A DNA stretch of 64,000 nt from Candidatus Poribacteria bacterium (lineage in GTDB: Bacteria; Poribacteria; WGA-4E; WGA-3G). The notes beneath the pieces are model-generated. The model saw nothing but the letters and a program-made list of their open reading frames with translations, made no database searches and had not been told where the DNA came from. Shown piece after piece: positions 59,235 to 64,000 of the stretch. The number at the start of each line of letters is the position of its first letter. Positions within the stretch are counted from its first letter, which is position 1. The stretch is from contig JAPPCZ010000069.1 of the NCBI GenBank assembly GCA_028824685.1, forward strand, positions 1 to 64,000. The letters are read 5' to 3'. Both the position numbers and the translations under genes were made by a program.

Positions 59235-61800
59235 ACTTCACAAAGCGTCCTCGAATATCAACTACGATTTCCTTTTCAAACACACCATTTGGATATTGTG
59301 GGTCGTTAAGTCGGATAACAAGCGTGTCCTTGATTTTACCACCTAAGAAATTAAGTGTTTTATTTGGTTGGATAATCCTTTCAACAGATTCACCGGTATG
59401 AAGCGTGCGCTGCTGCGAAGTGAACTGGGGAAAGATATGAAACCGCTGCCTTTTAAACCTTACTTCAAAAACACGTAATTCAGTTTTGCCAATGTTAGTA
59501 ATTGTCAGAGGTATACCGTTGAAACGTTGTTTGTGACTATTCACTTCAATCTTTGCTTTACCTTCAACAATATCTGCCGCGAATTGAATAGGTAGCAACA
59601 TCCCTGACTTATCGTCATGAAATCTTATAATTGCAGAAACTCGTCCAGTATTTGCGTGAACTTGTGGATTGATAATCAATTTACAATGTCCAGTATTATC
59701 TGCAGCAAGATTATCAATAGTCTCCAAGAAACCTGATTCTGATAGTTCATCAGGTATTTTGACACTGCACACCACGTTACCCTTATTATCACTGCGTTTT
59801 ATTGTTATAGTTACGTGCTGTGGGTCATCAAACAGATAGATCTTAGGAAAATATAAAGCGGGTGGGTTGGCAACAAGATGAACCATGTCATACTTGGCAA
59901 CGAACGGCAACACACGACGGTTCGCCAAATAGCAATCTGTGATTAGCGATGCACGTATCTGTTTACGATAGGCATTAGCGGGTCTTTCACTCACTACCTG
60001 AACCAACGGAGATGTAGGCATCAGTTCAAATGCTGTTTCGTTTTGGACATCCAGGTCGCTTTCGCTAAAACGTAAGAAAGTGGATGGTTGAATTTCTCCT
60101 TTCAGTCTACCTGCACCGAGAATATCAAGTTCAATCGGTACGGATTCAGATGCATTTTGCTCCATTTGAGGAAAGACTAATTCATCGTTACGAACAACTG
60201 GAACAGGTCCATTTACCCTACCAAACACATAAATTGGTGATTGAAACGTTCGCTTCGGTTCTTTCTCGGTTTCCACTTGAATCCAACCTAAATTGAGTCC
60301 TGGTAGGAGATGTTTTGGTCGAATGATAGCAGTTACCTCATGCTTTTTGCGGCCAGGTAGAACAAGTGTTTCAGGTTTAATGCGGAGCCAATCCGTAGCA
60401 GAACGAAGTGTTAATTCTAATTTCTGTTTAGATCTATTTCGCAGTGTCACCTTCTGTTCTATCTTCTCAATCTGTATTCTGGATGCGATGCCATGTGAAC
60501 AGCAAATTATTTCGTATAAACGCGCAGGATCAAGCCGCATTTCACCATCAATTTCTGCGCGATAAACGTATGTTCCTTCAAAAAGGCTCAATGGAACACC
60601 GAAGGCATCATTTCTTTTTTCAAAGAATAACGTGCGCGGTGTCCAATCGTTGAAACTGCCCATTAGATAACCGAGACGTTCTTCGCCTGTCCGTGGGAAT
60701 TGAAAATCTACATCCCCAAAAATCATAACAAATTGATAGGGATCATCTTCGGGGAAAACATCAATCGGTAAAGGTTTTTCTTGTTCAGAAAATGTTTCAA
60801 CGTGATGGAGATCAGGTTGTTCTTTGTCCAGCATCAACGTGGTTTCATTGACAATCTTATGCCACACCCAAATTGATGTTTTCTTATCTGCTAAACTGAG
60901 TTCACCAACATTACGTCCTGCCTCCAGTTTTTCAACGTTTACAGAAACAGGCAATTCGATTGTATCATATCCTGTCGTATAGATCTTAGACTGTACAACC
61001 AACCAGTCAGAATCGGATGTTATCACCTGCTCGGAAAATTCGCTTTGACTAACAATCGGAATTGAAACATGTTGTTTGAAGTATTTTAGTGCAATTCCAG
61101 TCTTTTTTTGTCGTGGCATTACGACACTTGGTTTCCGCAAATCTAATGTGTAATGTAGTTCACTTTTTGATGTGAAAATATAAGCGTCAAAAGTTGATTC
61201 ATCTTTTTGTGTAATTTCAAGACGGGTTGGTGGGTAAAGTCTGAAATCTCCGATGAGTAGAAATTCAGCAGACGGTGCTTCCATATCTTCACGTTTATCA
61301 GCAATAGAAACTTTACAAGTAGTTATTTCGCCGAAGTTGATATATTCCGGAAGCATCAAATTCGTCCGTTGAGTGTCTGGTGGATTCACACACAACAATA
61401 TATCACTAAACGTCTTTCGTTTTGAATTGGAAAGAACGCTTAGTTTCACTCTATTCTTTGATGAAGGGTTTGGTAGTGTTCTTAGGTTAAGTTTCAGTTC
61501 AAGTTCCAGAGGTTCTGATGTTGATGTTAGTGTCACAGGTTTTGATCCATCAGCTCTCTTTACCCACCTTTCGAATCCACGTGGAATACGTATATGTTCT
61601 ACATACAACCTCCCACCACCGACGTTAGAAACTTCAACTTTTATAGACTGGTTTGGATTATCAAACGTATCCACATATATGTTCGCATCGGTATAGAGGA
61701 AGGGATCGTCAATCAGGGTAACCTTGAATGAAGGTAGAGGTGGAGGCGGTGCTATGGGGAGATATGTCTTGCGATAAATTTCTTTGAGATGATTAATCAT
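59212..61800 (-). CDS. Large Ig-like/CBM48-containing hypothetical protein
   Basis: An 862-aa protein starting at the ATG at 61800 (an in-frame TTG lies five codons upstream). No signal peptide is obvious. Most of it is a chain of beta-sandwich, Ig-like segments of about 90-110 residues that repeat patterns such as LELELKLN, VSVNVEKLEAGRNVGELSL and EVTAIIRPKHLLPGLNLGWI, reminiscent of BACON/ASH-type domains. Near residues 345-425 is a CBM48/AMPK-type glycogen-binding-like domain: GYLMGSFNDWTPRTLFFEK, then FEGTYVYRAEIDGE and RLDPA. It is the last gene visible in an operon with a transglutaminase-like and a GrpE-like gene. The function is unknown; carbohydrate or protein binding is inferred. 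Confidence 0.65.
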   Translation of the reverse strand: MINHLKEIYRKTYLPIAPPPPLPSFKVTLIDDPFLYTDANIYVDTFDNPNQSIKVEVSNVGGGRLYVEHIRIPRGFERWVKRADGSKPVTLTSTSEPLELELKLNLRTLPNPSSKNRVKLSVLSNSKRKTFSDILLCVNPPDTQRTNLMLPEYINFGEITTCKVSIADKREDMEAPSAEFLLIGDFRLYPPTRLEITQKDESTFDAYIFTSKSELHYTLDLRKPSVVMPRQKKTGIALKYFKQHVSIPIVSQSEFSEQVITSDSDWLVVQSKIYTTGYDTIELPVSVNVEKLEAGRNVGELSLADKKTSIWVWHKIVNETTLMLDKEQPDLHHVETFSEQEKPLPIDVFPEDDPYQFVMIFGDVDFQFPRTGEERLGYLMGSFNDWTPRTLFFEKRNDAFGVPLSLFEGTYVYRAEIDGEMRLDPARLYEIICCSHGIASRIQIEKIEQKVTLRNRSKQKLELTLRSATDWLRIKPETLVLPGRKKHEVTAIIRPKHLLPGLNLGWIQVETEKEPKRTFQSPIYVFGRVNGPVPVVRNDELVFPQMEQNASESVPIELDILGAGRLKGEIQPSTFLRFSESDLDVQNETAFELMPTSPLVQVVSERPANAYRKQIRASLITDCYLANRRVLPFVAKYDMVHLVANPPALYFPKIYLFDDPQHVTITIKRSDNKGNVVCSVKIPDELSESGFLETIDNLAADNTGHCKLIINPQVHANTGRVSAIIRFHDDKSGMLLPIQFAADIVEGKAKIEVNSHKQRFNGIPLTITNIGKTELRVFEVRFKRQRFHIFPQFTSQQRTLHTGESVERIIQPNKTLNFLGGKIKDTLVIRLNDPQYPNGVFEKEIVVDIRGRFVKFRKYNKK

Positions 61801-61834
61801 AATCTTATGTCTCAAGGCGCGTTGAACGAAAAGG

Positions 61835-62914
61835 TTACCAATCTAATGGATTTGTTGATTCTTGTGTGTCGTCATATTCTGTTTCATCATCGTACAAGTC
61901 GTCATCGTCATCTGTGATGATGAAACGGTAGACTAAATATCCAATTGGCACTCCCAAACCAACAATAAAAAAGAGCGTGGCGATTATTCCTCCGACTACG
62001 TTGTTGGACTCTGATGTGTCTTTTTTATCAGGCTTCGGTTTTTCAGGTTTTGGTTCCTCTGGTTTTGGCTTTTCGGGTTGAGGTTTCGGTTCTTCGGGCG
62101 TAGTTTTGATAGGAGGCTTTTGGGGTGTTGTCTCTGGCACTTTTGGTGTAGGCTTAGGCTGCACAGGGATAGGCACTGTTGTTTTGTCTGGTTTCGGTGC
62201 GGGACCTACTTTTAAGGGCGATAAAGGGATAATCTCATCAACAGTTTTACCAACAGACGCAGGTAATGTTCCAACAGTCCAACCGGTGCCAGTCGTTTCG
62301 CAATAGTAGTATTTTGTGCCATTGTAGGTCAGCGAGGCACCCGTATAATCTCCACTGACACCAAGTGCAATATGTCCTGGCGTAAAAATGAGGGCAGTTT
62401 TTTCCCCTAATCCGCGCAGGACAGCAGCCACAAGGATAGTCGTATCTTCGCAGTCGCCGCCTCCTTCAATCAGTGTCTCAACAGCGTATCGTCTGAATTC
62501 ATCAAAACCTGTCGTCACGTCATCAAGGGTATATGGCAGGGATTGGACAAAACTTAAAACGAAATCAACGCGGTCCTGCTTTGTCCAACTTCTGTTCTGT
62601 TTGCAGGTGCGTTCAAACTCACGCGTCAAATTGCCAAGCGTTGTTCTCCCTTCTTCCACTAATTTGGGTATATCGTAGCGTTCTTTGCCAGAGTAAGAAT
62701 TATATCGTTCTAAGTCAATTGTCATTAGGACAGTGTAGGGTTTTCCCTTGAAATTCCACACATATCGCCTACCGATTGTCTGGCGTGTATTGGGGGGACG
62801 CTGCTGGGTGATTCCCTCTACAATGCGGACAAAACTTAAGGCATCATTTGCTATAACGTTGGTATTGATGAGAAGTTCGCTAATGAACAAGACAATCAGG
62901 AGTCTGATGTGCAT
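61835..62914 (-). CDS. Transglutaminase-like (papain-fold) membrane protein
   Basis: A 359-aa protein. Residues 1-22 are a signal peptide. The transglutaminase-like core (about 40-230) has the catalytic triad candidates Cys in IEGGGDCEDTTILVAAVLRG, His in FTPGHIALGV and an acidic residue in YYYCETTGTGW. After it comes a Pro/Lys/Glu-rich linker (about 235-305, repeated PKPEEPKPEKP), one transmembrane segment (NNVVGGIIATLFFIVGLGV) and a strongly acidic cytoplasmic tail (DDDDDLYDDETEYDD). The enzymatic domain is thus outside and the tail inside. It could cross-link, cleave or modify envelope proteins. It starts 6 nt after the GrpE-like gene. Confidence 0.8.
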   Translation of the reverse strand: MHIRLLIVLFISELLINTNVIANDALSFVRIVEGITQQRPPNTRQTIGRRYVWNFKGKPYTVLMTIDLERYNSYSGKERYDIPKLVEEGRTTLGNLTREFERTCKQNRSWTKQDRVDFVLSFVQSLPYTLDDVTTGFDEFRRYAVETLIEGGGDCEDTTILVAAVLRGLGEKTALIFTPGHIALGVSGDYTGASLTYNGTKYYYCETTGTGWTVGTLPASVGKTVDEIIPLSPLKVGPAPKPDKTTVPIPVQPKPTPKVPETTPQKPPIKTTPEEPKPQPEKPKPEEPKPEKPKPDKKDTSESNNVVGGIIATLFFIVGLGVPIGYLVYRFIITDDDDDLYDDETEYDDTQESTNPLDW

Positions 62915-62920
62915 TGTGTG

Positions 62921-64000
62921 TTACTCTCCGCGAATGACCACCGGCTTTTGAATGATTTCACCATCTGCTTTCCGTCTAAGACCGGGGGAAACAATTTCAA
63001 TAACGGTTCCATGTTCGCCACTTGTATGTCGTGATTCTCTAATGTCATGCACATGTGAATCAGCTTTCGTAACTCCAAGTTCGATAGGAACCACTTCATA
63101 TCCTAAAAACCTTAAAAATTTTTCCATTTTTTTAGGTAAATCTTCAAATGGTATAAAATCTACAACCTCATTAAATAAACGATACCTTATAAATTGAGGT
63201 ATAAATTGGTTATATTCCTCCTCGTCTACCTGATACCCCAGTTCATAGGCAGAAAGCACTCCTTCTAAACGGGCAGCATGAGCAACGCATTGGTCGCGAA
63301 TGTGAGTTAGTTCTGCTTCTGTGCTTACATCAGTTGTTACATCAAGAGGAATAGGTGAAATATCAGATTCACTCCGAATACGCTCCAGTCTGTCCTTGAT
63401 ATTTCTCTCTGCATTTATCAAGATTTGTACAAATTCGGGATCAACTGTTTTGTCTTGTTCTAATTCAGCCCTCCACTTACCTAAATCATACGCCATTGAA
63501 TTTAATATTATCATTACATTTTGACTTGGTGTTGGATTCTCTATAGCAACCAAATCAATCGGTTCACCGCTTTTATAGGCCTCAACTAATGTCAATACCT
63601 GTTTTTGCGCTAATTGGACCGTTTTCTCAACTTCCAGATGATAATGAATTACGTCATTATCATCTCCACCTTTATCTTCAATTTCCCTATCAGAATTCAT
63701 ATTTTTTAAGTAACTACTGATAATGTTTAGATACTCTCTTATTTGTCCGATATCAGACTGGATATTTTTCTGATCCTTCTGAATTGAGGTTTGTACAGGA
63801 TCCATTTCGTTCAATTTTTTGGTGTTCCGCGTACTAATCTTTTGAATAGCATCCAATCTTTGCATTAATTCCTGTTTAACTTGATTCGTATCTGTTTGTA
63901 ATACTTGTGTTGTTTTCCACATTGTTTTCCATTGTCTAACCATTTGAATGACGAAAAAAACAAACACAGTAAGGATTGCAATTATCACGAGAACAATTAA
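62921..64000 (-). CDS. Membrane-anchored GrpE-like protein, 5' end beyond the window
   Basis: The frame is open to the window edge; the first start candidate inside is a GTG at 63988, but hydrophobic residues continue upstream, so the N-terminus is probably outside. The N-terminal membrane anchor (IIAILTVFVFFVIQMV) is followed by a coiled coil (about 25-110), an acidic helical region and a C-terminal beta-domain. The end, LGVTKADSHVHDIRESRHTS then GTVIEIVSPGLRR and GEIIQKPVVIRGE, matches the C-terminal wing of GrpE (HEAV...GTVVEVLQKGY...VLRPAMV). GrpE is a nucleotide-exchange factor for Hsp70. Here it is membrane-tethered and leads an envelope operon. An Hsp70-like partner gene upstream is a testable expectation. 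Confidence 0.65.
   Translation of the reverse strand, partial: LIVLVIIAILTVFVFFVIQMVRQWKTMWKTTQVLQTDTNQVKQELMQRLDAIQKISTRNTKKLNEMDPVQTSIQKDQKNIQSDIGQIREYLNIISSYLKNMNSDREIEDKGGDDNDVIHYHLEVEKTVQLAQKQVLTLVEAYKSGEPIDLVAIENPTPSQNVMIILNSMAYDLGKWRAELEQDKTVDPEFVQILINAERNIKDRLERIRSESDISPIPLDVTTDVSTEAELTHIRDQCVAHAARLEGVLSAYELGYQVDEEEYNQFIPQFIRYRLFNEVVDFIPFEDLPKKMEKFLRFLGYEVVPIELGVTKADSHVHDIRESRHTSGEHGTVIEIVSPGLRRKADGEIIQKPVVIRGE

Overview
The window looks like the chromosome of an uncultured, Gram-negative-type heterotrophic bacterium. It carries an outer-membrane secretin, several lipoproteins, many Sec signal peptides, consensus sigma-70 promoters (TTGACA-17-TATAAT), AGGAG-type ribosome binding sites and moderate to low GC. 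Secreted WD40 proteins, a sulfatase, DegT-type aminotransferases, a Gfo/Idh/MocA oxidoreductase, a LamG protein, a squalene-hopene-cyclase-like enzyme, Uma2 and GmrSD-type proteins, and scattered short palindromic repeats together recall Candidatus Poribacteria or a neighbouring lineage. This placement is inference from gene content, not a phylogeny. No rRNA, canonical tRNA, CRISPR array or intact transposase was seen.

Layout. 1-2000: 3' part of a secretin. 2074-5261 (minus): a LamG protein, a terpene-cyclase-like protein and a glycosyltransferase in one probable operon. 5421-6473: an oxidoreductase. 6506-12425: a metal operon with a textbook promoter whose -10 and start site are covered by a perfect 16-bp palindrome. 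It encodes an MntR-like DtxR-family repressor, a ferritin-like/VIT1 membrane protein and a TroABCD-type Mn/Zn importer. 12454-15466: Uma2 protein and a DUF255 thioredoxin-fold protein fused to a DsbD-alpha-like domain. 15494-18769 (minus): DegT aminotransferase and a single-chain GmrSD-type restriction protein. 18947-23745: S58 peptidase, a coiled-coil membrane protein, and a phosphodiesterase-sulfatase pair. 23767-28895: WD40 protein 1, an acyltransferase, a HEAT/TPR protein and a membrane protein, separated by palindromic repeats. 28960-38599: housekeeping genes (glmM-like, yvcK-like, glnS-gltX) plus a DegT aminotransferase and a PLP decarboxylase. 38618-38740: an 83-nt RNA gene that has both ends of tmRNA but no mRNA-like domain. 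39370-47196: a cation/Ca exchanger and three tandem secreted WD40 proteins; one upstream region is interrupted by a 120-bp MITE. 47235-59004: aldo/keto reductase, RluD-like synthase, an accessory patch (HTH and GIY-YIG-like proteins), ilvD, two lipoproteins, a membrane pyrophosphatase, folC and glyA. 59212-64000 (minus): an envelope operon encoding a membrane-anchored GrpE-like protein, a transglutaminase-like protein and a large Ig/CBM48-type protein.

The most unusual items are the MLD-less tmRNA-like RNA, the compact Mn-homeostasis operon with its visible operator, the family of four secreted proteins with exactly 14 WD repeats each, the paired GTAAC-N8-GTTAC operators between glyA and a divergent promoter, and the GrpE-like/transglutaminase/CBM48 operon at the right edge.
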